Assembly (NCBI RefSeq): GCF_037325665.1
Contig: NC_090253.1
Location: 40,388,312 to 40,452,311, forward strand
Direction of reading: 5' to 3'
Origin: Littorina saxatilis
Taxonomy: Eukaryota > Mollusca > Gastropoda > Littorinimorpha > Littorinidae
Length of the DNA stretch: 64,000 nt
A program made the translations under genes and the position numbers. Each line of letters begins with the position of its first letter. Within the stretch, counting starts at the first letter, position 1. Under the pieces are notes generated by a model that had not been told where the DNA came from, did not search any database, and worked only from the letters and a program-made list of their open reading frames with translations. Shown here piece after piece: positions 1 through 12,383 of the stretch.

Positions 1-126
1 GTCAGGGACGGAAGAAATCCCACCCCTGGATGGGGTTTTCGGGAGTTTTCGGAGGTTTTGGTTTTTTTTCGGAGTCAAGTAGTACCCGAGGTTTTCGGAG
101 AAAATAAGTACCCGGTTCCCCAGCTA

Positions 127-2016
127 CTCCGACCACAGGCGGAAGGTATCGTCCACTGGACTACTACTATCACAGAAAGACTACAAGTACGTCACTCACC
201 TTCGAGTCTTCTGTGTTCTTGGAGTCACTTCCTGGGGAAAAATATTGTTCAAGACGGTTTGCCTCTTCCTACAGTCTGTGTAAGGTCAAATAAATACAGT
301 TGAATGATTGTTTGAACTATATGCACCTTTAGTTTTCAGCTTCCGTTCGCTGCAGGTTGTTTTTAACCATCATTTGGACGAATCTTCGTTTGCGAGCCGC
401 TAATATTCACTTGGCGTCTAATTATGCATCCGCACCGAAAATGCATACCAGCGCTCATTGGTCTAAAACATTATAAGATCTTTGATGGGTTGTTGACAGA
501 CCAGCTTTTTTGTCGGTCCGAGGGGGAGCATATCGTCGTTTGTTTCATATTTATTGACCAAGGCCGAAGGCCGCGGTCAATAAATATGAAACAAAAGTCG
601 ATATGCCCCCCGAGGACCGACAAAAAAGCTGGTCTGTCAACAAACCACCAAACATCGTTTTTGTCATCATTTTGGTAGTGAGAAAATAAGTGCACAATCA
701 ACCCAGGGAGCCATGCTTTGAAACACGGGTTCCGTGCTGATAACCACACGAGTCCCGGTTTGATAACCACTGGCAATCAACGATGGCCGTGGAGCGAGGA
801 TTATCAGAATGAGCTGGCGTGTGAAAGCAACTTTCTGTGTTTTTGAGTTCATTAAATGTTGGGATGAATATGTCAGGTTTGAGGATGCACAGTTCTGTAG
901 GTTCATCTCGGTATTCCACCCCCTCGGCTTTCTGTTGTAATTATTAAGCTGAGTGATCGAATGTGGAAGCTACGTTTGGTCAAAGGTCACAGAAGATTTG
1001 CGTCGTGCAGCGAAGGAAAGAATCGCGATCTTGTTTCCGACTCAGTACCTCTTTGTTTTTCATTAGACCTGTCATTCTGCTTGCTTGGCTTTGTTAGATG
1101 TTTGCATATCTTGTTGCTATTTTCTTTGCTTTTATTATTGTTTCTTATTTGCGCTTCGTTTATCGCTACAACGTCTTGTGCACGGGTCAAAATGTGTGTG
1201 TTAGGGGTCGTTTTACTTGAACTTGACGTTCGTGTTTCTCCGAACGTCTGTGTATCGAAACACAGATACACGCACTCCATGACTCTGTAAGAAGACAAAA
1301 CATATCGCTAGGTTTCATTTGTTTTTGATGAATGTATGACCTTTCATGAAGTAGTTTTGTTTTTTGTTTACTTTTGCCAGTTTGCCAGTTCGTTTTTGGA
1401 ACTTTGCAAAGCAGTGTCGTGTCGTCTGTTTAGGTCTGGGGAAACACCAATGAAAAGAGCCGAAGAATCCTGTAGCGTTTCTATTGGGTTTGCTTTTGAT
1501 CATCCATGTGTAACCTGCTTCCTGCAACTATGGTAACCGGGGATTTATTACCTGGGGAACATGAGATTTATTTCCCAGGTGCTTGTGAATGAAAACTCGT
1601 GAAAATGATGACAAATGTAAATATTGGGCAGCAAAGGGAAGCTACCCACGGGAAAATAATCATCGAATATCCTGTTATTAACCAATGAGCGCTGGTATGC
1701 ATATTCGGTGCGGATGCATAATTAGACGCCAAGTGAATATTAGCGGCTCGCAAACGAAGATTCGTCCAAATGATGGTTAAAAACAAACTGCAGCGAACGG
1801 AAGCTGAAAACTAAAGGTGCATATAGTTCAAACAATCATTCAACTGTATTTATTTGACCTTACACAGACTGTAGGAAGAGGCAAACCGTCTTGAACAATA
1901 TTTTTCCCCAGGAAGCGACTCCAAGAACACAGAAGACTCGAAGGTGAGTGACGTACCTTGTAGTCTTTCTGTGATAGTAGTAGTCCAGTGGACGATACCT
2001 TCCGCCTGTGCTCCGA
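127..2016. mobile_element. Long inverted-repeat (foldback-type) DNA element
   Basis: Positions 127-463 and 1679-2016 are near-identical inverted arms of about 335 bp (for example the left arm's GCGCTCATTGGT end faces its complement at 1679-1690). No transposase reading frame is visible in the 1.2 kb between them, and no convincing target duplication was found, so this is called a non-autonomous long-TIR element. The interior carries a second, separate palindrome at 480-653; the rest of the interior has nothing recognisable. Confidence 0.6.
480..653. repeat. Near-perfect palindrome (foldback MITE)
   Basis: Arms 480-559 and 574-653 are almost exact reverse complements around a roughly 14-bp loop (AAGGCCGAAGGCCGC region). 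It would extrude as an 80-bp hairpin and has no coding capacity. It lies inside the larger 127-2016 inverted-repeat element. Confidence 0.7.
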
Positions 2017-2040
2017 CTGAGTACTCCCGACAGAATTTTC

Positions 2041-2830
2041 TACACCGGTGTCACGATCTGAGTTCCCCTCAAGCTGAGATCCCTTGGGCGGCTCCGATTG
2101 GCTATAATTCGTACCCATTGCGCATGCGTCAAATACACCTCATTTGCATAAACTTAGCAAGCTGAGTTTCCTCTGGCATCGAGTCTTTCCAATTCCAGAC
2201 AGCATTGGCTTCGGACGTTCGATTTTACCTACAATTGACTCCAAATTTATGCAGTTCGCTGACCAGATGCATTCTCTAATACATTATCTGAAAACAGGAG
2301 GGTACAACGTCCTGAGATATAAGCCATAAGGGGAAGAGTGGACACACAGACGGACAAAGTGATTCCAGTATACCCCCCTCCCTAAAGGGGGCGGGTGTAT
2401 AAAAATGTTTTCATTTTGTTGTATTAAACATAAAAAAAAAACTGAACCACACAAAAAAAGGAAAATTTAATGTACGAAGTTTGCGGACACAGTGCCCTGC
2501 CTGGTTTCGAACTCATGACCCTCTGATTCATTGTCGAACGCTCTACTTTCTTTCACCATTCACTATCAGCGCAATTTAGGCGCAGCCATTGTGGATCCAT
2601 GATCAACAAACCCTATCTCTGCTTTCCACTTGACGAGATGCGTCTAAGGGAGTTAACTTTTTACAAAGTGTTATTATTATCGACTTTGGTCAAAGTACAC
2701 ATTCAAAATAATTTTCGCAAAATTTGTCACTAAACAGACATATAAGGGGAACTGAGATTGGGGAGAACTCGGATTGTTACGCCAAGGGATCTCAGCTTGA
2801 GGGGAACTCAGATCGCGACACCGGAAGTCA
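2041..2830. repeat. Second inverted-repeat pair
   Basis: About 55 bp at 2041-2100 (including GTTCCCCTCAAGCTGAGATC) recurs in reverse complement at about 2770-2828. The 0.67 kb between arms contains no recognisable gene; it includes AT-rich sequence and ordinary single-copy-looking DNA. Possibly the ends of a small DNA element. Confidence 0.4.
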
Positions 2831-3094
2831 AACTCACAGTGGAATTGGTCATCAGCATTCTTACTTGGGCCTTCTTACTTAGGAAGTTGGTACCCCCTCC
2901 TCCCTTTTTCTTTAAGCCTCCTCCGCTTTTGTTGTTGCTTTGTTCCATCACATCAAAATTTTTTCTCCAGCGCCATAGTCATAACACAGATCGATCGATA
3001 GAAATTAGAATCTCCCTGTCTTTCATATCTCCCCTTGTTGAACAAGTTGTTCCGTGTTCTGTACGCTGACGTTCAAGGCTAGCGTTCACTAATT

Positions 3095-3440
3095 AGTAAA
3101 GTGATTTAACAGATAATGAACTTGACTTACGCTCTGTAATTAACTCACCTCTGGGTCAGCTAATGCAAATCCACCGTTCGACAGTGCTGCAGCCCATAAT
3201 AACCTCTGACCAAATAAATCCGAGCAGAGTGCACTCCCTTGTCGTCCTTGATGAACTATGGTTGGCACAAAGGGTCAAAAATTCCCAAGAGAAGGCCTTA
3301 ATCAAACAGATTCTTTATCGAAGAATACTCTAAATCTTTACGGACATAAAAAAGTGCGTTTTGAAATATGGTCTTATTTTTGTTAAAGCCTTTCTGAAAA
3401 ACGGCTTTATTCCCGAGTACGCTAGTACTAGGGCTCAGCA
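3095..3440. repeat. Dispersed repeat X, copy 1 (uninterrupted)
   Basis: This stretch matches two other places in the window: 28987-29244 plus 30290-30380, and 41325-41365 plus about 53070-53285. Shared landmarks are GATTTAACAGAT, GGGTCAGCTAA, AATCTCTGA/ACCTCTGA, AGTGCACTCCCTTG and a GGACATA motif near the end. Copy 1 is the only copy without an insertion, so it serves as the empty-site reference for the other two. No reading frame or tRNA-like promoter was seen; family unknown. Confidence 0.55.
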
Positions 3441-3447
3441 GACTTTA

Positions 3448-3449
<2 letters not shown>

Positions 3450-3488
<39 letters not shown>
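3450..3488. repeat. (GT)n microsatellite
   Basis: Uninterrupted GT dinucleotide repeat of about 19 units, immediately downstream of repeat X copy 1. Confidence 0.95.
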
Positions 3489-3489
<1 letters not shown>

Positions 3490-3599
3490 TGTCTCGACTT
3501 AACAGCTTATTGCTGGGAAACTACTGGGCGCAGCTCGTTCAAAAGTTGATTCACTAACTTGATAATAGGTCCGATTGATCGTATTAAAACTTCATAATG

Positions 3600-4504
3600 T
3601 TACCTGGGACCTAAATGCGAAATAAACCACAAAAAAAAAAACGACTTGGCGGTGCGGGCGTCCATTGACAGGCTACTGTCAAGGTGGACACCCAGGTTTT
3701 TTACTTTGGTGCTGAATGTGACTGTGGTATCAGAAAGGGTAAGACTGGATGTTTCTGAAATAAGCTTTAAGTTTGATTGTTTGCCAACTGGCATGATCTC
3801 TGTCTTATCATCGTTCATCTTGAGCTTGTTGACTGTCATCCACTGTTTGATGTGATCGCTGCATGATTCTATTGACTGCACTAACTCTGTAAACTGTTTG
3901 GTGTGTGCGGATTTTTGTAGTTGAGTGTCGTCTGCGAACATGTGGTACAGGACATTGTGGTGCTTCCTAACGGCTGTATGTACATAGTGAATAACACTGG
4001 GCCTAACACAGATCCTTGTGGGACGCCATACTTTAGTATGGTGTCCTCGGAGTGCCTATTTTGGATCACAGCAGCCTGAGTGCGTCCAGTCAGGTAGGAG
4101 CAGAACCACCCCAGAGGGCTGTTTCAGTGCTGTGATCTGCGCGGTAGGCGGACTGTAATGGTTCAACCATACCTGTCTTAGCAAGATGCTCTGACAATTG
4201 GGCCAAAACAACCTTTTCAAGGACTTTCGAAACAAAAGGCAAATTAGAGACAGAGCGGTAGTTCTTAAAAGCAGGGACCTATATACTAATATAGGTCTAT
4301 GTTAAAAGTGTTGATGTCAAGGTTAGCTTTTTTCAGGAGGGGAGTGACTACTGCATGCTTAAAAGAAGGGGGTACTTGACCGGATGTGAGGGATTGATTT
4401 ATGATGACAGGGAGTAATTCCTCTAGACACTCGTTTAATAGCTCTGAAGGAATTGGGTCAAGAATACAGGATTTGGGGGGAGCTTTTTCAATGATCTTCT
4501 TCAC
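3600..4504 (-). mobile_element. LINE reverse transcriptase fragment (CR1/L2/Jockey-like), decayed
   Basis: Minus-strand reading gives recognisable LINE reverse-transcriptase blocks in order: [13 protein letters not shown] near 4450, a YRSVSNLPFVSKVLEKVV block in another frame near 4200-4260, YGVPQGSVLGPVLF near 4020, and FADDTQL near 3935 followed by the thumb region. The catalytic motif normally lying between the YRSVSNLPF and GVPQGS blocks (AFDTVDH-like) is absent, indicating an internal deletion, and at least two frame changes are needed to follow the homology. The copy is truncated at both ends. The family is placed from motif spelling only (CR1/L2/Jockey-type non-LTR element). Confidence 0.85.
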
Positions 4505-4594
4505 TTCCGGACATCATCTGCCTTTACACAGAGTTTTAAGTCACAGAAATAATAAAAAAATAAGGGAGTTGTGATGCATTTTGTAAGATCTAGC

Positions 4595-4665
4595 GAGGAT
4601 GATGATAATGATGGTGAAAATTATGATACTGATGATTATGATAATGATGATGATGATCGAATGAA
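4595..4665. repeat. Imperfect GAT-rich simple repeat
   Basis: Degenerate GATGAT/GATAAT trinucleotide tract. Confidence 0.75.
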
Positions 4666-4969
4666 TGAAGCAAAAGAGAACGATAACTAGAAAAATGAAC
4701 ATCAGCATGTACAACAACAACGCGATCGTCAAAGCACTTTAACAGGTAACTTTAAAGTTTAATAGGCATTCGAATATCGATTTTTGTGTATCGCGTAAGC
4801 TGAACCGATTAACATTGCAGAAACTAGTTCGTAGAGGACAGATTGTAAAAACAAGATGTCCGCTCAGTGTTCATACACTTACACTTACACTTGCATACAC
4901 TTGTTTTTCCATCCGAGGCCAAGGGCCTATAGTGGGTCTTTGTGTCGCAGCTCTTGGGTATTCGTTCCA

Positions 4970-5152
4970 CCCCTTAACATTAATAGGGTACAAACAGAAT
5001 GTTATAGTGACATCATACTTCATCAACTCATCAGTACTGAGTGCATGGTACATAATATAAAACAAAACTGTTCAGTATAGGCTTAATGAAATAAGAACAT
5101 AAATTGATGATCTTACTATTTTACTTTTGCTGAGTCGATGCTGTGATTATTC
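4970..5152. repeat. Left arm of a long-range inverted pair
   Basis: About 183 bp that recurs, more than 95% identical by eye, in reverse complement at 13831-14020. The arms share CACCCCTTAACATTAATAGGG at their outer ends and the GACTCAGCAAAAGTAAAATAG region at their inner ends. Either two copies of a small MITE in opposite orientation, or the terminal repeats of one element now spanning 9 kb with later insertions inside. No target duplication was found to decide. Confidence 0.65.
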
Positions 5153-5587
5153 ATGTTTGTGCAGTGCGTCCAGTAACCTGTCCATAAGAAGAGGATTGCA
5201 GCCAGATGCTGCGGAAGAAGAATAATCATATCTGAGAAGCCGCCGAATATCTTATTTCTATGGATCAGTTTAGCTGAAGTTCGACGGGACTTTCACGAAG
5301 CTAGCAGTGAGGTTACAGTCCAACAAAGAGGTCACAGGATGAATGGACAGTACAGCAGTGTAGTCAAGAGTTTTCCATTAGTTTTTCTTAAGTCAATATT
5401 TTAGAACGACTGCAATTGAAAATATGGAATCCATGTCTGCAATCTTGGTAGAAGTCAAACGCCTCACTGGCACTAGCAGTGCAGGTGTTACTGTCTCGCT
5501 TCCTCTGAGGAATTAAAATAATGCATGAAAAAACACTTGGGATCTGTTATCTCTTAAATTTACGAACAGCACTAAAAGTAAAACAAA
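5153..5587. other. Intergenic, nothing recognised
   Basis: No reading frame, RNA or repeat signature recognised between the inverted arm and the 0.9 kb dispersed repeat. Confidence 0.5.
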
Positions 5588-6355
5588 CAAGTCGCGTAAG
5601 GCGAAAATACAATATTTACACGGTCAAGTAGCTGTCGAACTCACAGAATGAAACTGAACGCAACGCAACGCAGCAAGACCGTATACTCGTAGCATCGTCA
5701 CTCCACGGTCCACCGCCTGTGGCAAAGGCAGTGCACGTGGAATTGACAAGAAGAGCGGGGTATTCGTTGCGCTGAGAAGGATAGCACGCTTTTCTGTACC
5801 TCTCTTTGTTTTAACTTTCTGAGCGTGTTTTTAATCCAAACATATCATATCTATATATTTTTGGAATCAGGAACCGACAAGGAATAAGATGAAAGTGTTT
5901 TTAAATTGATTTCGAAAAAAAAATTTTGATAATAATTTTTATATATTTAATTTTCAGAGCTTGTTTTTAATCCGAATATAACATATTTATATGTTTTTGG
6001 AATCAGCAAATGATGGAGAATAAGATAAACGTAAATTTGGATCGTTTTATAAATTTTTATTTTTTTTTACAATTTTCAGATTTTTAATGACCAAAGTCAT
6101 TAATTAATTTTTAAGCCACCAAGCTGAAATGCAATACCGAACCCCGGGCTTCGTCGAAGAGTACTTGACCAAAATTTGAACCAATTTGGTTGAAAAATGA
6201 GGGCGTGACAGTGCCGCCTCAACTTTCACGAAAAGCCGGATGTGACGTCATCAAAGACATTTATCAAAAAAATGAAAAAAACGTTCGGGGATTTCATACC
6301 CAGGAACTCTCATGTCAAATTTCATAAAGATCGGTCCAGTAGTTTAGTCTGAATC

Positions 6356-6397
<42 letters not shown>

Positions 6398-6485
6398 CAC
6401 ACACACACGCACATACACCACGACCCTCGTTTCGATTCCCCCTCGATGTTAAAATATTTAGTCAAAACTTGACTAAATATAAAAA
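5588..6485. repeat. 0.9 kb AT-rich dispersed repeat, copy 1
   Basis: Begins CAAGTCGCGTAAGGCGAAAA and ends near AAAACTTGACTAAATAT. A second copy sits at 26776-27626. Both ends carry short complementary motifs (TAGTCAAGT near the left end of copy 2 against ACTTGACTA near the right end), suggesting a non-autonomous TIR-type element. It contains a variable (CA)n tract (6361-6410 here) and no open frame. I recall this family as very abundant in littorinid snail sequence. Confidence 0.8.
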
Positions 6486-6779
6486 TGGGCTTCAGGTCAG
6501 AATAACTTACATTCTCATCAAAGGTTCTTCCTCTTTTCTGTACAGGGCCGGACTAGGCTAAGAGGAGGGGGGGGGTTGCTAGAGGTGGTCCAGGGGGATA
6601 TCCCCCCTGGCGGCAGGGGCGGATCAGTTCATTTTATGGGGGGGGGGGGGGGGGTTCAAAAGTATATTGTGAAGATAATGGGTGTGAAGGCGCAAAGCGC
6701 CGAGCCGACGGCGCAAAGCGCCTAGCTTGCTAGGGGGGTCCGGGGGCATGCCCCCCCGGAAAATTTTGAAAAAAAGGAT

Positions 6780-7655
6780 TGTTACGACTCAACTCCAAAC
6801 AACTCTTGTTTAGCCGAGACTGAAATATTTTGTTGCACCATTAGGGTAAGAGTCTACGAGACCTTGGAGACGAAGTAATGACGTCACTAGTATGAGAATC
6901 TACATGTTGGATCAACGTCATTACTGCGTCATTAATATGCGAATTTACGTAACTCATGGAGTTGCATCGTGGGATGAAAACAGTTATTTGGAGGAAGGAA
7001 ACGTGAACCGCTAACCATTACGGTCACTCTATTTGCCGGGTACTGAGAGGCTACAAGTGGGGAACAAGAATCCTGTGTAACCACCGATGAAAAGCCGCCG
7101 GCACTTAACCTACCATCCCAAGGCCTGAGATGTAACCCGCAGCCGCACAGACTCGTAGAGTAGTGTCCGGAAAGGAGCATCAAGAGGGGTTCGAGCGTCT
7201 AGGATCCGCTGGGATAAGGGTGAACTAATCAAGCTACGCCACCAGTGTGATCCACCAGCGAGGAGCAAAAGGAGTTTGTCTACTAATTATCATCATCATC
7301 CAGTAATCTTCATCAAGTTCGTCACTGCTACGGTCATCATGTGAATCCAGGCTTCCATCAGGACATTCGGACTTTGTAACTAACCAGCCCATTTAAGATA
7401 AGTCCAGTTCGACATTAAACTAGCTGTCAATGCAAGAACAATTAACTATGAACGCAAATTCGTTAGATCTAAAATAGAAATAGTTTGTTAAAGAATCCGG
7501 AAATATTACCAACCAATAAATTTATTCATTAATCTAAATCATCAGTGTTTTACGAGATTGATTTGAAGCATGACTGTTGTAAAGTATTGAATATAACTTT
7601 GGTGTGTTCTTAGATATTGTATCTAAAACACAAGGTAAAAAGTGGAACTGCAACA
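6780..7655 (+). repeat. 5' LTR
   Basis: 876 bp, TG...CA; same length and near-identical to 12475-13350. The adjacent sequence from 7656 begins with ATGGGGGCTCTG, a possible primer-binding site (a TGG follows the first base), tRNA not identified. Confidence 0.92.
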
Positions 7656-8577
7656 ATGGGGGCTCTGTCCGGAGATCTATACTGAACTCGTGTTCGTACC
7701 AAAGAAAAACTTGCATTGACAACTGGTTTACCCCACAAATTAGTTAGTCAATTTATCCGTGAAGCGACGGAAATTAGAATATTTTCTGGAAAAATCTTTC
7801 TTCATTTTTTCTTTCTTCAAAATTCAAAATCATTTCCTGCTTCATGTCGGATTCACTCATATACAGACCAGACGGTGGTAAGTAGAATATTTAAATTATT
7901 TCTGTAAGAAGAAATTTTAAATAACTCCGTGTTTGATTTGGGTACATTCTGCCCAAAGAATCTTCGCGATCGCTGTTGTTCACGAACAGCGTTTTTGCTA
8001 AATTAATTCGTGGAAGGATTTCCATCTAGTTCGTCGAACAGTATCATAGTCATAAGGTAAGACATAGAATTGATGTTCGACAACTTCACGGGAAATTGGC
8101 AGTTTACTAACGAACTGTCGGTTCGAATTATACTCTAAAGTTCTGATCAAAACGGTGAGTGTGTTATAATTCCAACCAGGATGGACGCTCGATAGTACTA
8201 GGACCTTAGTTTAAGTTCAGATTAAATTATAACTCTAGTCGGAGTAACATTTAAAACGTGTTGCTTATTTAAGTTGTGCTTCACATTATTAGTTATCTAT
8301 AACCCGCGGGTTGATAGTTAATAGTGGGGAAAACTTCTGTGGGTGTGTTGACAGACTGAAGGTCGTCATCACATAAGGCTTTGTAAGGCAACTTACTCAG
8401 CGACACACCGCTAAGTCCTAGTTAGTCGTTTCGGTTCAAGATAGAGACGAAGGACAGGTGTAGGAAAAATCACGTGCGCGTGTAACATTGTTTGTACCAG
8501 TGTTGAAAGGTTGAACAATACCTGCGGGTAAGAGTCTTCCATATTAGAGTACCACCAAGAGTGGATGTACCAAAGTT

Positions 8578-11500
8578 TTGCATTTTGAGGGATTACCTAA
8601 AATGGCTGATACCAGACATCATCAGCACTACACCAGATTCTCGTCAACCGTGGGCATAGACCCAGAATATACAGAAGGAGCAAATCTGATTGATATCACC
8701 GATCTAGGTGATGACGGCCACGCCGCTCAGCCTGTGAACGGACAGGTCGAGCAGACCGTTCCATCAAGTCCCAGCGTCAGTTCGATCAAGGAATTGATCA
8801 CCATGGGGAAAGAGTTGGGTTTGGAGGGAAAGGAACTACAGTCATTCGTCCAAGGGGAGAGGGATAAAGAGCGTGAACATGAGCGAGAAGCCAGTAGGCT
8901 AGCACTAGAAGAGCGTAAAGATGAGCGCCAAGAGAATGAGAGAAACAGACTCTTTAGGATAGAAGAGCTGCGCATTCAGAGCGAGGTTCAGATGAACACG
9001 AATGGAAACGCAGCTCATCCTTCCCAACCCTCACATGACCATGATCCCCGTTTCATTCCCAAAATCCCTTACCTTGATGACAAGGATGACGTTGAATCCT
9101 GGCTCAAACAGTTTGAACACTATGCCAGAGATATGAATTTGGACGAATCAAAGAAAGCCTCCCGGCTGATATACTTCTTGAAAGGTAAGGCCCGTACCAT
9201 TGTGTCCAAAATGGACGATGAGGATGTTGACGACTATGAAAAGGTGAAGAGCGCGTTATTTGAAGGATTCCAGCTCACCGCTGAGCAATATCGCATGAAA
9301 TTCCGCAATACTAGACGTAATCCCGCGGAAACTTACAAAGAACACATCACTAGACTCGATCGGTACCTAACCAAGTGGATCGAGCTTGATCCGTGCGAGA
9401 AAACTGTCAAAGGATTAACCGATTTGATCCTGCGAGAGCAGTCCTTGCAGTCAATGCCTTCTGATCTCGCCGTGCATGTCAAAGACCGGAACCCGATCAA
9501 TGCCAAGGAGATGGGAAAACTCGCGTCCGATTATGAGCTGAACAGAAGCCAAAATAAATTGAGACCGACACCAACGCGAACTCCTCAGGACGGAACGAAA
9601 CGTTTTGAGAAGGATCATAAACCATCACCTCAACAAGGTAAAAGATCTTCTTTGACACCGGCGGAACGCGAAAAACTCCGAGAAGCAGGACTATGCTTCT
9701 ATTGTCGCGTAGGTCTACACCGTTCGAGCGATTGTCCCTTACGGAAAAAAGGCAACACCGCCGGAGCTGTGACGGTTGAAGATGTCCGACGCGAAACACA
9801 GGGAAGAAAATCCCCGTTAGATAAATTGTGTCGAGACTGCACCACAAAAAAGTTTTCGGATCTAGTTGACGTCAAAGTCAACGGCAAACGAGTGACCGCC
9901 CTGAGAGACTCGGGCTGTAGCTCGATTGTGGTGGCCGCACATCTTGTGCCGGCCGACAAAATGACTGGTCAGAGAAAGAGGACCACGTTAGCGGACAAAA
10001 GTAAAGTCCGGTACTGTGAGACCGCGATCATTCATGTAGATTCGCCCTTCTTCTGCGGAGAGACAGAAGTCGTGGTCATGGCGGATCCCATAATGCCGGT
10101 GCTCATAGGAGAGTTCCATGGAACTCAGAACGACAGGAGGAAAACACCGATTTTCCCTGTCAGAGAACCTACCTGGTATCACGACAGCACTGAGACAGTC
10201 GCTGGGACCGTAGATACCAGAGCACAGTCCAAATTGGACAATGATAGAGACACATCTGCGAGTAAGCCAAGTAGCCGAGAGCCAACATCGGATATGTTTA
10301 CTCCAAAGGACTTACGCAAGGCTCAGAAGACAGATCCTTCGTTAGACAGCATCAGGAAACAAGCTGCTACCGGAGAAGAGAGAGGCCACATGAGGGTCGT
10401 GGAAAAGAATGGTATCTTGTACCAGTCGACGTTCAATCGGAAAGGAGAGGAGTCTTTGAAGGTTATTCTTCCCAAATCGTTCCGTAGTAAGGTGCTCGCA
10501 TTCGGCCATGATCATCCAATGGCAGGACACCAAGGTCAGCGTCGTACCGCCGAAAGGATTAGACGCGAATTTTGGTGGCCATGCTGTGGTGTTGAGATCC
10601 GCCGCTACTGCTTGTCATGTGACGCTTGCCAGCGATCCGCGCCAAAACACCTTACGAAGAAGGTCCCATTGGGCAAGATGCCAGTGTTTGAGACTGCTTT
10701 CAGAAGAGTAGCAGTCGATATCATCGGGCCTATTCTTCCTATGTCCGAGAACAAAAAACGGTACATCCTCGTCATGGTTGACTTTGCCACCCGCTACCCT
10801 GAAGCTGTCGCGTTGAAGGACATTCACGCCGAGACAGTAGCCGATGCTTTGTGGGATTTTTGGACTAGACTCGGTATCCCAAGTGAAATATTGACTGATA
10901 ACGGGAGCCAGTTCACAGGCACTCTGATGCAGGAAGTCACTGAACTCCTCCGCATCAAAAGGAAAACATCTGCGGTATTTCATCCAGCTGGGAATGGTTT
11001 GTGCGAGAGAATGAATGGCACGTTAAAGAACATGCTCAAAAAGATGTGCATAGAACAGCCCAAAGCATGGGACACGTTCATCTCTGCATTACTGTTCGCA
11101 TACCGCGAGACTCCTCAAGAGAGTTTAGGTTTCTCGCCATTCGAACTGTTGTTCGGGCGTACTGTCAGAGGACCAATGCAACTCTTGAGACAGATTTGGA
11201 CAGATGAGAGCGTCTCAGATGAGGTCAAAACCACTGCGGAATATGTAGTGAACCTTCGTGAGAGGATCGAAGAGACCTGTTTGCTCGCTCGAGAGAACCT
11301 GAAAAAAGCCTCAGTGCGATCTGCTCAATATTACGATCGTAAAGCCAAATCAAGGTCGCTAAAACCAGGAGAGAAAGTCCTGATTCTCAAGCCATTGAAA
11401 ACAAACAAACTGGAACTCACTTGGCAAGGTCCATTTGAAGTGTTAGAGAAGTTGAATGATTTCGACTACAAAGTCCAAGTAAGGAGGAAGGAAAAAGTAT

Positions 11501-12270
11501 TCCATGTCAACCTCCTCAAGTCTTACGTCGAACGTGAGCAACCTGTCACCGATGGAACAATTCCGGTTGCAGTAGTAGAAGAAGAAGAGGAAGAAGTGAT
11601 CGTCTCAGTAGTGGTAGAGGAGGACGAAACCACTAACGACGACATCTTCAGGTTGGACAGTCAGAGGACTATCCCAACATTTGAGACAAAGCGCACAGAA
11701 GGTTTAGACCACGTGCACTTTTCAGAGAAACTCACTCAGTCACAGCGAACTGAAGCGAGACAGATCTGCGCGGACAGACTAGATAATCTGACCGACGTAC
11801 CACTCACCACGAATCTGACTACGTGTCGAATCGAGGTCACAGACAAGAAACCGGTCTATATAAGACCACGCCCCATTCCACATGCGTATGTGAAGATGGT
11901 GGAGAATGAAGTCGAAGAGATGTTGAAGCTAGGAGTCATCGAACCCGCCAACTCAGCTTACAATTCACCCATTGTTCTCGTCAAAAAGAAAGAAGAAGGG
12001 AAGTACCGCTTTTGCGCGGACCTCCGTGGGTTGAATGATGTCACGGTGTTCGATGGGGAACCCATCACCGACGTTCAACATTTGTTCCAAAGCTTAGGAA
12101 AAGCCAAGTACTTCTCCAAGCTAGATCTCACGCGTGGCTACTGGGGAATACCCATTGTCGAGGAAGACAGGGACAAAACCGCGTTTGTGACGTCACGAGG
12201 CCAGTTTCGATGGGTGAAGATGCCAGGAAAGGACAACCTAGGTGCCGACTATTTGAGTCGCATCAACTGA
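8578..12270 (+). CDS. Gmr1-like polyprotein (fossil element)
   Basis: One long coding region of the LTR element. In order it shows: a charged, coiled-coil-prone gag N-terminus; a CCHC zinc knuckle (CFYCRVGLHRSSDC); an aspartic-protease motif (LRDSGCSS); an integrase HHCC zinc-binding region (HPMAGHQGQRR... followed by CLSCDACQ); an integrase core with D, D and E in VAVDIIGP, LTDNGSQF and NGLCERMN; a GPF/GPY-type module (LTWQGPFEVLEKL); an acidic stretch; and reverse-transcriptase sequence (VYIRPRPIP, YRFCADLRGLN). Integrase before reverse transcriptase is the diagnostic arrangement of Gmr1-like elements. The first methionine region may not be the true start; MADTRHHQHY a few residues in is equally plausible. 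Part of a broken element. Confidence 0.88.
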   Translation: MHFEGLPKMADTRHHQHYTRFSSTVGIDPEYTEGANLIDITDLGDDGHAAQPVNGQVEQTVPSSPSVSSIKELITMGKELGLEGKELQSFVQGERDKEREHEREASRLALEERKDERQENERNRLFRIEELRIQSEVQMNTNGNAAHPSQPSHDHDPRFIPKIPYLDDKDDVESWLKQFEHYARDMNLDESKKASRLIYFLKGKARTIVSKMDDEDVDDYEKVKSALFEGFQLTAEQYRMKFRNTRRNPAETYKEHITRLDRYLTKWIELDPCEKTVKGLTDLILREQSLQSMPSDLAVHVKDRNPINAKEMGKLASDYELNRSQNKLRPTPTRTPQDGTKRFEKDHKPSPQQGKRSSLTPAEREKLREAGLCFYCRVGLHRSSDCPLRKKGNTAGAVTVEDVRRETQGRKSPLDKLCRDCTTKKFSDLVDVKVNGKRVTALRDSGCSSIVVAAHLVPADKMTGQRKRTTLADKSKVRYCETAIIHVDSPFFCGETEVVVMADPIMPVLIGEFHGTQNDRRKTPIFPVREPTWYHDSTETVAGTVDTRAQSKLDNDRDTSASKPSSREPTSDMFTPKDLRKAQKTDPSLDSIRKQAATGEERGHMRVVEKNGILYQSTFNRKGEESLKVILPKSFRSKVLAFGHDHPMAGHQGQRRTAERIRREFWWPCCGVEIRRYCLSCDACQRSAPKHLTKKVPLGKMPVFETAFRRVAVDIIGPILPMSENKKRYILVMVDFATRYPEAVALKDIHAETVADALWDFWTRLGIPSEILTDNGSQFTGTLMQEVTELLRIKRKTSAVFHPAGNGLCERMNGTLKNMLKKMCIEQPKAWDTFISALLFAYRETPQESLGFSPFELLFGRTVRGPMQLLRQIWTDESVSDEVKTTAEYVVNLRERIEETCLLARENLKKASVRSAQYYDRKAKSRSLKPGEKVLILKPLKTNKLELTWQGPFEVLEKLNDFDYKVQVRRKEKVFHVNLLKSYVEREQPVTDGTIPVAVVEEEEEEVIVSVVVEEDETTNDDIFRLDSQRTIPTFETKRTEGLDHVHFSEKLTQSQRTEARQICADRLDNLTDVPLTTNLTTCRIEVTDKKPVYIRPRPIPHAYVKMVENEVEEMLKLGVIEPANSAYNSPIVLVKKKEEGKYRFCADLRGLNDVTVFDGEPITDVQHLFQSLGKAKYFSKLDLTRGYWGIPIVEEDRDKTAFVTSRGQFRWVKMPGKDNLGADYLSRIN

Positions 12271-12383
12271 GTTTCAGAGTCCAGAAGGAAAATGTGTCCA
12301 CCCCGTTGGAGTAGTGAGGCCAAACTGGCCGCGACAGGCTCATGCGGATCTACTCCAAAATGTGGAAACAATTATATATCCAT